NCBI GenBank assembly: GCA_948144175.1
Contig: CANXME010002524.1
Coordinates: forward strand, 62,001 to 126,000
Direction: 5' to 3'
Source of the DNA: Closterium sp. NIES-65
Taxonomy: Eukaryota; Streptophyta; Zygnematophyceae; Desmidiales; Closteriaceae
DNA: 64,000 bases
Within the stretch, counting starts at the first letter, position 1. Every line of letters starts with the position of its first letter. A program made the translations under genes and the position numbers. The notes under the pieces are model-generated. The model saw only the letters and a list, made by a program, of their open reading frames with translations, ran no database searches and was not told the origin of the DNA. This document shows positions 1 to 10,169 of this stretch, in pieces.

Positions 1-34
<34 letters not shown>
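1..34. repeat. (TA)n microsatellite
   Basis: Uninterrupted TA dinucleotide repeat at the window edge, so its full length is unknown. Confidence 0.95.
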
Positions 35-36
<2 letters not shown>

Positions 37-512
37 GTCCTCTTGATATCAGGGTAAATCACCCTTATGGCCCTTACTAAAAGGGTGGGTTTAGGTGTTC
101 ACCCTGATTTTACAGAGTTGTATTTTAGGGCACCCTTACAATATAAAGTGAATTTTTGTGTAACACTGATATTTCAGACCGACCTGGTGTACTCGCCCTA
201 ATGACATCGAGTAGTGTTGGGTACCACCCTGATACAAATTTTTAGAGGGGGGGGGGGGGGGGGGGGGGTGGGGGGGGTTGATTCACCGACGTGATTTCTG
301 CCGCGATTAGCGGCAATTTGCCCGAGTCACCAGAATTGCGCGTCGCCAAGACCGCTCGCGTCGCCACAGCCACAGTCCCGCAATTTGTACCCGTACCACA
401 TGCATTTTGCCTGCCTGGCGGTGACACACAGCGCCACACAGGTGTGCATCGTCCAGGAGAGTCCTGCTTGGTCCCTTCCTCCCTCCCCACCAGACCCCCA
501 CCCACCGACCAG
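35..512. other. Unassigned AT-rich flank with G-tract
   Basis: No gene is recognised. A G-run at 247-277, broken by a single T, is flanked by AT-rich sequence with several short CACCCT/AGGGTG-like words. The segment from about 290 to 517 is the left host flank of element A and joins directly to position 7555 if the element is removed. Confidence 0.6.
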
Positions 513-517
513 CCGCT

Positions 518-627
518 TGTCAGAATGAGGAATGGATGTTGCATTGATGTTGGTTGGGGTACATATGACAAACCCTAACTTCTGTACCCCCTAAGACAAA
601 CCTCACTACAGGCTACAACATTTGACA
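518..627 (-). repeat. 3' LTR of element A
   Basis: 110 bp with TG...CA termini. It is identical to the copy at 7440-7549 except for one C/T difference. It contains the AAACCCTA word also seen in the RPL15 promoter. Confidence 0.96.
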
Positions 628-680
628 CACCCCCATAGCCTAAGTGAGGGGTGTCTAGCAAAAAAAAAAAAAAAAAAAAA
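628..680 (-). other. Polypurine tract and A-run before the 3' LTR (element A)
   Basis: On the element strand the sequence ATGGGGGTG directly precedes the LTR, as in elements B, E and F. It is the expected primer for plus-strand DNA synthesis. An A-run (plus strand) at about 660-680 lies just beyond it. Confidence 0.75.
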
Positions 681-840
681 GAGTACGGTCACAAGACCAG
701 TCCAAAAGAAAACAAAGCTCAGAGTGGATCACAACGTCACCACACACTCTGAGCACAAGCAACAGTGGCCACAAGGCCAGTCCAAGAGATCACAAGTATA
801 TATAGTAAGTGTACAGACGAAGCAGGCAATAAACTCAAGT

Positions 841-3800
841 CTACGCATGACTAGAACCTGTGTCAACAAGGCCTAACTGCACACAACACCTCTGGTGGTC
901 ACAAGGCGGAAGCGCCTTGGTGAAGATGTCTGCAGTGTTGGCCTCGGACTCTACAAACTCGAAGCGAGCCTGTCCACGCCTCTGCAACTCTCGCAGAAGA
1001 AAGTACCTGACGTGAATGTGCTTCACTCTGCTCTCCAGTCGCGGCTCACGACAGAGGAGGATCGACGCCTTGTTGTCAGTAAACAAGGTCGGTGCAGAGC
1101 TCGGCCGCTCACCAAGGTCGGCGAGCAAGAAGGTCAACCACCGCAACTCCTGTGCCGCCATGGCACCAGCGTAAATCTCAGCCTCAGCTGTAGAGGTCGA
1201 GACAGAAGAGGAGCGCGTGGAACGCCAGGAAACAGCTCCAGAACCCAGACTGAAACAGTAACCCTGAGTAGACCTGTGAGTCTCAGCGTCGTCAGCGTAA
1301 GAGGAGTCACAGTGACCAGTGAGTACGACAGACTGCTGCCCTCCAAGAACTAGCCCCACGCCTGATGTAGTCGCTAGGTACTTCGCCACCCTCACAGCTG
1401 CCGTCCAGTGAACAGGACGGTGTCTCCCTGGCGCAACAAAGCGCGCAAGGATGCTGAGAGGGAAGGCGAGGTCCGGGCGAGTACAAGTCATCAGGTACAT
1501 GAGGCAACCCACAAGCTCTGCGTAGGGACCACTAGGCTCAAACGGCTCGTCAGGAAAGGGACCAGTGAGTCTGTGGTCAACAGCTAGAGGTGTGCGCTGT
1601 ACGGTGGAGTGCTGAAGCCCGAACCGCTGAAGGACCTGCTGCACCATGTGTGACTGTGAGAGTGTAATGGTGCGAGCGGCTCTGTCCCTGGTGATCTGCA
1701 GGCCAAGGTAGTGGCGCAGCTCACCAAGATCAGTGCACGTGTGTCTCTTCTGCAGTTCGGACTTCACGTCTGCCAAAGCAACCCTGTCCGAAGTGGCGAA
1801 AACGAGGTCGTCGACGTAGACCAGAACAAAGAACGGTGTGGAGCCACGACGAACGAACAGCGACGGGTCGGCAGAAGACGGCTGGAACCCAAGGTCAGAG
1901 AGGGTAGAACGCAGAGTGTCGTGCCACTCACGAGGGGCCTGGCGAAGACCGTAAACAGGTCGCCTCAGCCTCCACTAGGTCCCAGGAGGGAAATTGCCAG
2001 TGAAGGCCGAGGGACGACGTAACCAGACCTCCTCGTGTAGACTGCCCTGAAGGAAAGCAGTGGAGAAGTCAAGAGAGTGTAACTCGTAGTCTCTCTGTGC
2101 TGCTACGTGTAGTAACACCCGAAGAGTGGTCATCTTCGGGGTAGGTGCGAAGGTCTGAAAGAAGTCAACTCCCTCGCGCTGACTGAAACCTCTAGCCACG
2201 TAGCGCGCCTTGAAGACCGGGGGAGATCCCGGTGGCCGCTTCACCCTGTAGATCCACATGCCGTCGACTACGTTCGCCCCAGGGGGGGGAACCTCATCGA
2301 CGTAGGTGCCTGTGGATCTGTAGGAGGCCATCTCTGCGTCCATGGCAGCTCTCCACTGAGAGGCCCAAGGCCCTGACACTGCCTCAGCGTAAGTGCGAGG
2401 AGTCGGAATGTCAAGGGCGTCGGGGTCACCCTCAGGGGCGAGGAGCATGGCACAGAGATGAGGGGAAGCAGCCGCCAGGAACTCTAGCTCAAACTGCCTG
2501 TCCTCTAGGGCGTCACAGCCAAGGGCAGACACACCCCCGACGGCCAGAGGACTGGTAGGAGGAGCAGCCACAAGCGTGGTGGCGTAGTCAAGGCGACGGG
2601 TAGAGGCAAAGTCAGTAACTGCGGCAGTAAGAGCGGACACAGAGGACACAGAGGCACGAGGGTGAGTAACAAGAGAGGCAAGAACACGAGAGAGAATAGG
2701 ACGGTACGTGCGGTAGTAGTCAGTGACAGGAGTAGGGAGCGACACAGTGAGGGCCGACTCAGGAGGGGACGGAAGCACAGACTGAGACGGACGAGGTGGA
2801 CTAGAAAGAAGGAAGGCAGTACGAAGGTCAGTGAAGGGAACAGGAGACGAGGGACGAGCACGAGGGGAGCGACGAGTAGCCCAAGAACGAGACGGAGGAG
2901 GAGAGGACAAAGGCGGAGAACTGGGGAAAACAGCGGGGGAGGAGTCAGGAGGAGGAAACGTGGGACCGTAGACAGGAGGAGAGGCGGAGGAGGGAGGAGA
3001 AGGGGAGGGGAGACCAAGGATCCGAAGACCCGAGACAGGAGGAGGAAGTGGCTGCTGCTGCTGCGGTTGCGACTGCTGCTGCTGCGGACCCGGCTGCTGC
3101 TGGGACTGCTGCTCCTGCGGGTCCAGCTGCTGCTGCTGCTGCTGCTGCTGCTCCTACGGCTCCAGCTGCTGCTGCTGCTCCTCCAGCCGCTGTAACTCCC
3201 TCTCCTCTCTCTCCAACGCCAGCTGCTCGTCACGGGCACGGCGAACACGAGCCTGGTGCCTAGTCGGGTAGGGGTGGGGGGGTGGAGTAGTGTCCGAAGC
3301 AGCGGCAGCTCCAGAGTCCACCTCAGAAGAACTAGGCGCACCACCCCCAGAGGCAGCACTAACACCAGCTCCAGAACCAGGCTCACCTGAACCCGAAGGA
3401 GGCGCACCCTCACCCCCAGACGCAGCACCCCCAGTGTCCGCGCGGCCAGCACCAGCTCCCGGACGACAAGAGTCCTCTGCACCCACCGGGTCAGCTCCAA
3501 CTCCAGAACCAGAAACTCCAGCTCCAACCCCAGCTCCAACTCCAGCACCCCCAGAACCAGAAACTCCAGTGCCAACTCCAGCTCCAACTCCAGCTCCAAC
3601 TCGAGCACCCCCAGAACCAGAAACCGGTACAGGAACAGGCGCCGCACCAACCTCTCGAGAGCTAGCACCAGCGGCACGCTGCGAGGAGGACTGTGGGGAG
3701 GGAGGCTGTACCGGAGGGGCTACCGAAGGAGGAGGGGTAGCCTGGGACACACATGACGGGGCTGGACCAGGGGGGGGAGGCTGTACCGGGGGAGCAGGAG

Positions 3801-4921
3801 GGGGAACGGCAGTCAGGAAGAGGGGGGGAGGAGGAACCGGGAGACCTCGACTGGGGTACCTGACGTAGTACGGAGTGGACTCCTCGAAACGGACGTCACG
3901 GGAGTCAAAGAACCGGTGAGAGGGAGGGTGGTAAAAGGTGAAGTCAGAGGAGTCCTCAGGGAAACCAAGGAAGACACAGGGGACGGCACGAGGCGAGAGC
4001 TTGTCCGCGGAGGTGTCGCGGACAAGAGCCAAGCACCCCCAGACACGAAACCGCGACGCAACACCAGGGGACCCTGTCCAAAGACTGGTCGGTGAAACCT
4101 CTGGTCGAGAGACACGTGGCCAGAGGTTCAGCTGGTGCGCGGCGTACCTGACCGCGTAGGGCCACAGAAAATGGGGGGCACAGGCGTGAGTCAGGGAGGT
4201 GCGGGCGATCTCCATGACCAGGCCTATGCGGCGCTCAGCAACCCCATTCTGCTGTGGGGACTCTGGAAGCGTCCAGGACTGACGAATGCCCTGCTCGCGA
4301 CAGAATCCAGCGAGAATGCCGGAGCGAAACTCACCCCCACGGTCGGAGTGAAGACAGCTGACACGACGACCACGAGTGTCCTCCGTGGTGAGCAACCACC
4401 TGATCAGCGTAGAAGTCACCTCAGACTTCTTCGCCAGAGGGAACACTGTGGTGTAGCGGGAGAAGTCGTCAACGACCACCAGAAAGTAACGCTCACGCTC
4501 AGGGCCTAGACGAGGGGCTGGGCCCCAGACGTCCAAGTGAAGCGTCTCAAAAGGCTCGGTGGCCGGACGAAGGGAGGAGGAGTGAGGGGTGGCGCGCAGC
4601 CTACCCTCGACGCAGGGACGACACGGCGGCGCAGGCGAAGGCGGCAGCGACGGCAAGACACGTGGGAGGCCTAGGACAAGACGCTGACTAGACATAGCGC
4701 GCAGACGTGGAAGAAACGGGTGCCCCATCCGGTGGTGCCACAGAACGGTGGGGTGGGCAAGCGACCGGCAGGAGCACGACGCAGCGACTGGAACAGACGT
4801 AGGAACCTGACACGACACAGACACCTGGGGGGACGTAGCAACCTGGTGAGACGCGGGGACCCAAACGGGGGGGGGAACCGGGGGCAGTGGCAGTAGGGGG
4901 GGCTGCTGGTGCGGCCGCTGG

Positions 4922-4969
<48 letters not shown>

Positions 4970-6900
4970 GGCTGCGGCTGCTGCTGCTGCTGCGGCTGCT
5001 GTTGCGGCGCACGCGGGCCAGTGTGAAGAGTGTAGAGACCCGAGCCCGGCTCAGCAGTAAAGGTAGCAAGAGGCTGGTAAGAGTCTCCGTCAACACACAC
5101 CGCAGTCTCTCCAGAAGGCTCAAACCACACACCCACGTGCTGACTCACGAGGGGTCGCACGCCCTCCAAGTTCCGGGAGAACGAGGGGACGTGAAACCCA
5201 GTGAGAGACCCGGAGGGAGCAGCAGGACACGGTAAAGTGGTAGTGTGACGTGCAGTGACTGGTCCCGTAGTGGGATCAGCCAACGCTACAGAAACAAGCG
5301 CAGGAAGTGGTGTAAGTGTCGTGCTGTCCCGAAAGAAGCAGTGGGAGGCTCCAGAGTCCAGTGTGAACGACAGCGAAGTGTCCTCTGAGGTAGTTGCTGG
5401 TCTAGAGTCTACACAAGTACCTACACTAGCAACAGGCAACTGAGCAAGACTAGCACCTAAGCTAACAACACCAGAGTAAACAGAGTCAGAAACACTAGAG
5501 TCAACAACAGCATGCATAGCATGAGGAGCACTAATCAGATCAACTAACTGCTCAGCAGACATGCCCCACAGAGCGGAGCCGTAGCGCTGAACCAGAGGAA
5601 GCCAGTCAGGAGTAGGACCGCCAACCCCGTAGGTCAACCGGACCGTGTCAGTGAGCTGAGCAAAGCACTGACCAGGGGGGTGAAAGCGGCCACAAGGGTG
5701 GCCCCGACGAGGACCTGTCTGAACCTGGTAGGGGCAGGGAGGGTAAGCAGCACCGCGCTGGGGCTGACGCAGCCCCGACCCCGGAGCCAGCTGCTGACGC
5801 TGCTGCTCCTGAGGCTGCTGGGAGGAAAGGGGCTGCTGCTGCTGCTGAAGGTGCTGCTGACGCTGAGCCTGGTACCACGCCGCTGCTCCACCTAGCGGGG
5901 CCGGCAGTACAGGAGGCGACTGACGAGTTCGAGGGTCGCCGCCACCAGCAGGTGCAGTGGAGTCACCAGCCGCTGCACGAGGGGTCTCTCCAGACGCTGC
6001 ACTCCCACCACTGCCAGTCGCAACAGCACCCCCACTACCTCCGCTACCTCCGCCTCCACCTCCACCGGAACCACCTTTCTTGCCCCCCCTGCCGCGGGAC
6101 CGCGACGCAGTCGTAACAGCAGCCGCAGTCGCGTCAGTAGCGGCAGTGGCAAGAGAGGCAGTGAAGGTGGGTAACTGCGGGACTGTGCACCCGTGGAAGA
6201 GTGGGGGGGACACAGTACCAGAGGCGGCAGCTACCGAACGAAGGTTGCTCTCGACGTCCTTGAGTGCAGACTCAAGGACCTCGATAGTCAGCTCACTAGG
6301 GTGCTTCAGCAGAAGCGCGTCACGAACGGAGGCAAGGCGGTCAGGGAGGCTAGTGGCGATGAAATAGACAGTAATCGCCATGGGGGGAGGAAGCAGTGCA
6401 AGCTGTGCCTCAGTGCAAGCAGCGCGATAACTAGCGTCGAGCGAGCGGAGGTGAGCGATCAAGTCAGCAGAGCGCTCAAACGAGGCAAGATCAGGAAACA
6501 GGAACGGGAGGAAAAGACGGCCGAGAGAGACAGTTGCGGGAGTAGAGTAGCGGGCCTTAATCGCAGTGAGGTACGCAGCAGCGGTGCGAACCTGAGTAAA
6601 GTGGACCTCCTCGGACTCAGGGAGGAGGCTGCTGAGTGCGATGCAGGCCGCAGTGTCACGCGACGTCCAAGCCGTCCGGTCAGCGCGCTGACGGGCAAAG
6701 CGAGCCGTAGCAGCGTTGTCAGGAGCAGGGCCTAAAGCTGTAGGCTCGGGGGGCTCGGGGAGGTCACCAGTAGCGTGTGACCAGAGGGTCTCGCCCCCCT
6801 GGACCTGACTCTCTAACAGACGACGAGCGCGAAGAAGCCAGACGGAAAAGTCAAGGGGTCTACCGTCGGCGTCGAAACGAAGAACTCGCGGAGTCGCCAT
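841..6900 (-). CDS. Gag-Pol polyprotein of element A, with two in-frame ambers
   Basis: A single frame of about 2,020 codons runs from an ATG at 6898-6900 to a TAG at 841-843. Approximate residues: Gag 1-480, with a C-x13-C-x3-H-x4-C knuckle near 388-412; aspartic protease LDSGAS near 515; integrase HHCC finger near 722-765; integrase Asp/Asp/Glu near 792, 852 and 889, the last in QNGVAERR; reverse transcriptase from about 1,550 with YVDD near 1,697; RNase H from about 1,860. I checked the frame by hand across both breaks. The only interruptions are TAG at 3154-3156, inside a glutamine run, and TAG at 1975-1977, where related copies have CAG before WSLRRPVYG. There is no frameshift. Either the copy is dead by two point changes or amber codons are tolerated. 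The IN-RT linker is Pro/Gly/Ala-rich and built of 15-bp repeats near 3490-3640. Confidence 0.93.
4919..4998. repeat. CTG/CAG triplet run in element A coding region
   Basis: Nearly pure CTG repeat on the plus strand. It encodes polyglutamine on the coding (minus) strand, just before the integrase zinc finger. Confidence 0.85.
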
Positions 6901-6999
6901 AGTGAGAACCAACGCGAACGAACAGGCGAGTAACAACCGGGGGGGAAGAGGACTCAGTCGCAGCGGAAGAGCGGGCTAGGGCGACGGGCCAAGACGTAG

Positions 7000-7305
7000 G
7001 GTAGGGCAACGGGCCAGGGCCGAGGGTAGGGCGACGGGCCAGAGCCTAGGGAGGGCGACGGGCCAGGGCAGGGCGACGCGACGGGGTAGGGCGACGCGAC
7101 GGGACAGGGCGACGGGACAGGGCAGGGCGACGCGACGGGACAGGGCGACGGGACGGGGGGGGTAACAGGCGGGCGCGACGCGACGGGGGGAACGGGCGCG
7201 ACGCGACGGGGGGGAACGGGCGCGACGCGACGGGGGGAACGGGCGCGACGCGACGGGGGGAACGGGCGCGACGCGACGGGGGGGAACGGGCGTGACGCGA
7301 CGGGG
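7000..7305. repeat. GC-rich tandem repeats in the leader of element A
   Basis: Degenerate units built on GGGCGACGCGACGGG and a roughly 23-24 bp unit. They lie between the primer-binding site and the Gag start codon, with no reading frame of interest. Confidence 0.8.
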
Positions 7306-7406
7306 GAGATGGCGCTAGGCTCGGTACTAGGCGCGGTAACAACGAAACTGGTACGAACGAGAGGTAGGATCAGGCTCGGGAGGTACGAACGGAGAACGGA
7401 GGAACG

Positions 7407-7422
7407 GGATCCCATAGGATCC
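7407..7422 (-). other. Leader hairpin of element A
   Basis: GGATCC, a 4-nt loop, then GGATCC: a 6-bp stem 17 nt inside the 5' LTR. Hairpins at the same place but with different stem sequences occur in elements B, C, E, F and G. Confidence 0.7.
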
Positions 7423-7430
7423 TAACCTAG

Positions 7431-7439
7431 CTGATACCA
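7431..7439 (-). other. Primer-binding site, element A
   Basis: TGGTATCAG on the element strand, directly abutting the 5' LTR. It is complementary to the CTGATACCA end of initiator-Met tRNA. Confidence 0.9.
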
Positions 7440-7549
7440 TGTCAGAATGAGGAATGGATGTTGCATTGATGTTGGTTGGGGTACATATGACAAACCCTAA
7501 CTTCTGTACCCCTTAAGACAAACCTCACTACAGGCTACAACATTTGACA
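7440..7549 (-). repeat. 5' LTR of element A
   Basis: 110-bp partner of 518-627. The right copy of the CCGCT target duplication follows at 7550-7554. Confidence 0.96.
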
Positions 7550-7554
7550 CCGCT

Positions 7555-8398
7555 CTCACCCAACCCCAACCCAGTCAGTTCATTTTATTCATCCAGTTTT
7601 CCTCCTCGTGGTCTCGTCTAGGGTTTGCAGACCACGCCTTCCTCCTGCTATTATAAGCATAGCTCCAGCATCTACGGTACCTCCAAGTCCCTCGTCATGG
7701 CTGTTGTCACCAGCGGTGAGGATGACGACGAGGCTCGTCCTCAGGTCCTGCACGCACCCTCATGAAAGGGCCTTCGCCTTTTAACAGTGCCTTCTAAGCA
7801 ACTGCTTGAACCAGAGCCCGTCGTTGCCTCTACTGAGGCTGAGACCGCGCTGGCTGAAGCAGGGCGTGACGTGCACCACGACGCCTGAAGTGACACCACG
7901 AAAAGCGCAACACGTGTAATGGAGAATACCGCTGCTGCTCACAACTGTGCTGCCAAGAAGCTGAAATCCGGTTCGTGTTCGGCACGGCAGAAGTGGCTAA
8001 GTCGAGTTTCACTCGCGGGGCTCATGCATACGGTAGCAATGTTCAATGCTGGCAAGAAGCGCCGCCCTGCTCAAGAGTTCCTATACCGTATTAACTTGTG
8101 CTCACTGCTAAGCTTATTCTGTTAGAACCAGGCACTGGTGCTTTAGTTGCTCTGTTAGTTAGTGCCATCTTTAATATGTAATCCATGCTTAAGTCTAAAC
8201 ATGAAAGGGAGAAAACAATGTGCACACTGATGAGCAAGAGTACCTTTCCAGCTGACACTGATAAAAATGATTGACATGGCTGACCCACCCTTACTGAAAG
8301 ACCAACTTCAGCGAACTGGCCTTGCGAGTAAGAGTGCCCTAAATCCTATCCAGAGGCCTTATATATATATATATATATACTTTATGCACAGGCAAGTC
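7555..8398. other. Unassigned host sequence
   Basis: No gene is recognised. A short frame from ATG 7697 to 7765 is too small to call. A (TA)n run lies at about 8361-8380. On the minus strand this would be downstream of the PB1-domain gene and may hold its last exons or 3' UTR, but no domain is visible. Confidence 0.5.
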
Positions 8399-8695
8399 AT
8401 ATGTGAAAGCCAGGAGCGGTTACAGTAGATGCAGGAATGGTCGCAGCAGGAGCAAGTGGACATCTGGGTCGACTCAAAAGCCAACTTGGAGTTTCCTGGG
8501 AATTCTCCTAGCCTTCCGTTTTATGTATTGGCAAGCCCCAGGTGAAACCCTTGTACTGATGCAGGTCCAGTCGCAGCAAGAGCTAGTTGACTTCCGAGTC
8601 GACTCAAAAGTAACTCGATTTTCTTCTGAGAATTCTTCTCGCCTTCCGTCTCGACGTATTGGCAAGCCCCAGGTGAAACCCTTGAACGATTTTAT
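8399..8695. repeat. Tandem duplication with palindrome copies
   Basis: Two diverged copies of a unit of about 126 bp. Shared landmarks are the CGCAGCA(A/G)GAG word, the GTCGACTCAAAAG half-palindrome at 8468-8480 and 8598-8610, and the block at about 8529-8552 repeated at 8661-8684. The second palindrome (8590-8611) is nearly complete. Confidence 0.75.
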
Positions 8696-9959
8696 TAAAT
8701 GCAGGATCAGCCGCAGCAGGAACAGCACGGGCGGGGGTGCCGAAAGCAGGAGCAGCAGGAGTGGGAGTGCCAAACGCAGGAGCAGAAACAGGAGATGGAG
8801 TGGCAAAACCAGGAGTGGCACGAGCAAGCGAAAACAGAGACCCTGAGTCACTTTTCTTTGACACTGGAGCAGAGAGATGCACATGACCGCTCCTAAAAGG
8901 ACCAGCCGCTGCTGCAGCAGGAGCGGAAGTACGAGGAGCGCCGAAAACAGGTGGACGAGCAGCAGGAGTGGGAGTTGAAGCACCAATAAGCGGGGCGCCG
9001 AAGACAGGAGCAGCAGTTGCAGTAGGAGCGGCACGAAGAGGAGTGCCGAAGACAGGAGGACGAGCAGCAAGAGTGAAAGTTGAAGCACCAAAAATTGGAG
9101 CAGGGGCAGGAGAAGTGGAAGCAGGAGCACCAAAGACAGGAGCAGCAGCTGCAGAGGCGGGAGCGGGGGCGGTGGCAGATTTAGGAGGAGGAGCAGAGGT
9201 GGGAGAGGGAGCAGAGGCAGGAAAGGGAGCAGAGGCAAAATAGGGAGCAGTTGTGGGAGGGAAGGCGGAGGCAGGAGCAGTGGCGGGAGGGGGAGCGGTG
9301 GCAGAGTCAGGAGGTAGTGGTAGGTGAGACGACTCTAAAGCAGAGGTGGATGAGGAAGCAGAAGTGGTAGAAGGAGCAGAGGCAGGAGCAGCGGCAGTAG
9401 ATGAGGCAGCGGCGGGAGGGAGAGCGGTGGCAGCATCAGAAGGTGGAGGTAGATGAGTCGATTCGGAGGAGGCAGGTAAGGGAGGAGCTGCAGCAGCTGG
9501 TGCTGTTGTTGCTGCTGGTGCTGCTGCTGTAGCTGCTTCTGCTGCTGCTACTGCTGGTGCTGCTGGGGCTGCTGCTTCAGAGGAGGAGAGGGGTTGAATC
9601 AGCTCAGGAGGGGTGCTGACGCCGACAGAAACGCTGGCGCCGTGGGTAGCAGTACCACAGCTGACGTGAAATTTTGCGCTGACTGAGTCTGTCAAACTGA
9701 CGGAACCAGTCACCCCGTCACTGTCATACAGTCTCACTGTCAGCGGGTTCTGCTTCTGGAGAACAAACGCGTCATAAAGCTCATCGCTAGTGGAAAGAGT
9801 CAGCACGTCTCCATCCGTGTCAGTGTATCTGAGCCGGAGGCGCTGCTCGGCGGGGATTCTGAAGTGCTTGCGGATTCGAAGGTCGACCAGGTCGAATGGC
9901 GGAGGGACGCAGTCGAGAAACGCGATGCGACGAATAGTACTAGGTTCGCCGAGATAGGC
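8604..9959 (-). CDS. PB1-domain protein exon (partial gene model)
   Basis: The exon opens at 9959 after a pyrimidine-rich tract and CAG on the minus strand. Its first 85 or so codons form a PB1 domain: an STIRRI first strand, a basic RIRKHFRIP segment, then the acidic OPCA-type core YTDTDGDVLTL followed by SDELYDAF. PB1 domains mediate head-to-tail protein interactions. The rest is low complexity (Ala/Pro/Ser/Thr) with recurring VFG(A/T)P motifs, somewhat like the FG repeats of nucleoporins. The reading frame stops at 8604, but the last codons run into the tandem duplication at 8399-8695, so the true exon may end earlier, near 8690. The first exon, which should hold the start codon and the opening lysine of the PB1 fold, was not found upstream of 9960. 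An NBR1-like or other PB1 protein is possible; the family cannot be fixed. Confidence 0.65.
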   Translation of the reverse strand, partial: AYLGEPSTIRRIAFLDCVPPPFDLVDLRIRKHFRIPAEQRLRLRYTDTDGDVLTLSTSDELYDAFVLQKQNPLTVRLYDSDGVTGSVSLTDSVSAKFHVSCGTATHGASVSVGVSTPPELIQPLSSSEAAAPAAPAVAAAEAATAAAPAATTAPAAAAPPLPASSESTHLPPPSDAATALPPAAASSTAAAPASAPSTTSASSSTSALESSHLPLPPDSATAPPPATAPASAFPPTTAPYFASAPFPASAPSPTSAPPPKSATAPAPASAAAAPVFGAPASTSPAPAPIFGASTFTLAARPPVFGTPLRAAPTATAAPVFGAPLIGASTPTPAARPPVFGAPRTSAPAAAAAGPFRSGHVHLSAPVSKKSDSGSLFSLARATPGFATPSPVSAPAFGTPTPAAPAFGTPARAVPAAADPAFNKIVQGFHLGLANTSRRKARRILRRKSSYF

Positions 9960-10169
9960 CTGCAATTTGGGGAAACGAGGGGGGATTTGGGGGAATATGG
10001 AAAGGGGTGGAAAGGTGGGGAGAGCGGTGAGAGAGGGGGTTGTGGGGGAGAGGGGAAAAGAGGGGAATTGGAGAAAGAAGGTGGAGAGAGGTTGGGAGGA
10101 AGGAGGGAGAGGGAGGAGGGAGGTCAGACGGCGGAGAGAAGCAAGGAGGCTAGAGGCGGCGTAGAACAC

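Larger units (their letters stand above)
518..7549 (-). mobile_element. Complete Ty1/copia LTR retrotransposon (element A)
   Basis: Two 110-bp LTRs (518-627 and 7440-7549) differ at one position. Both start TGTCA on the element strand and end TGACA. The 5-bp target duplication CCGCT lies at 513-517 and 7550-7554. The primer-binding site next to the right LTR starts TGGTATCAG, matching the 3' end of initiator-Met tRNA, and a polypurine tract precedes the left LTR. The protein order protease, integrase, reverse transcriptase, RNase H defines Ty1/copia. The near-identical LTRs make this the youngest element in the window. Length is 7,032 bp. Confidence 0.97.
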
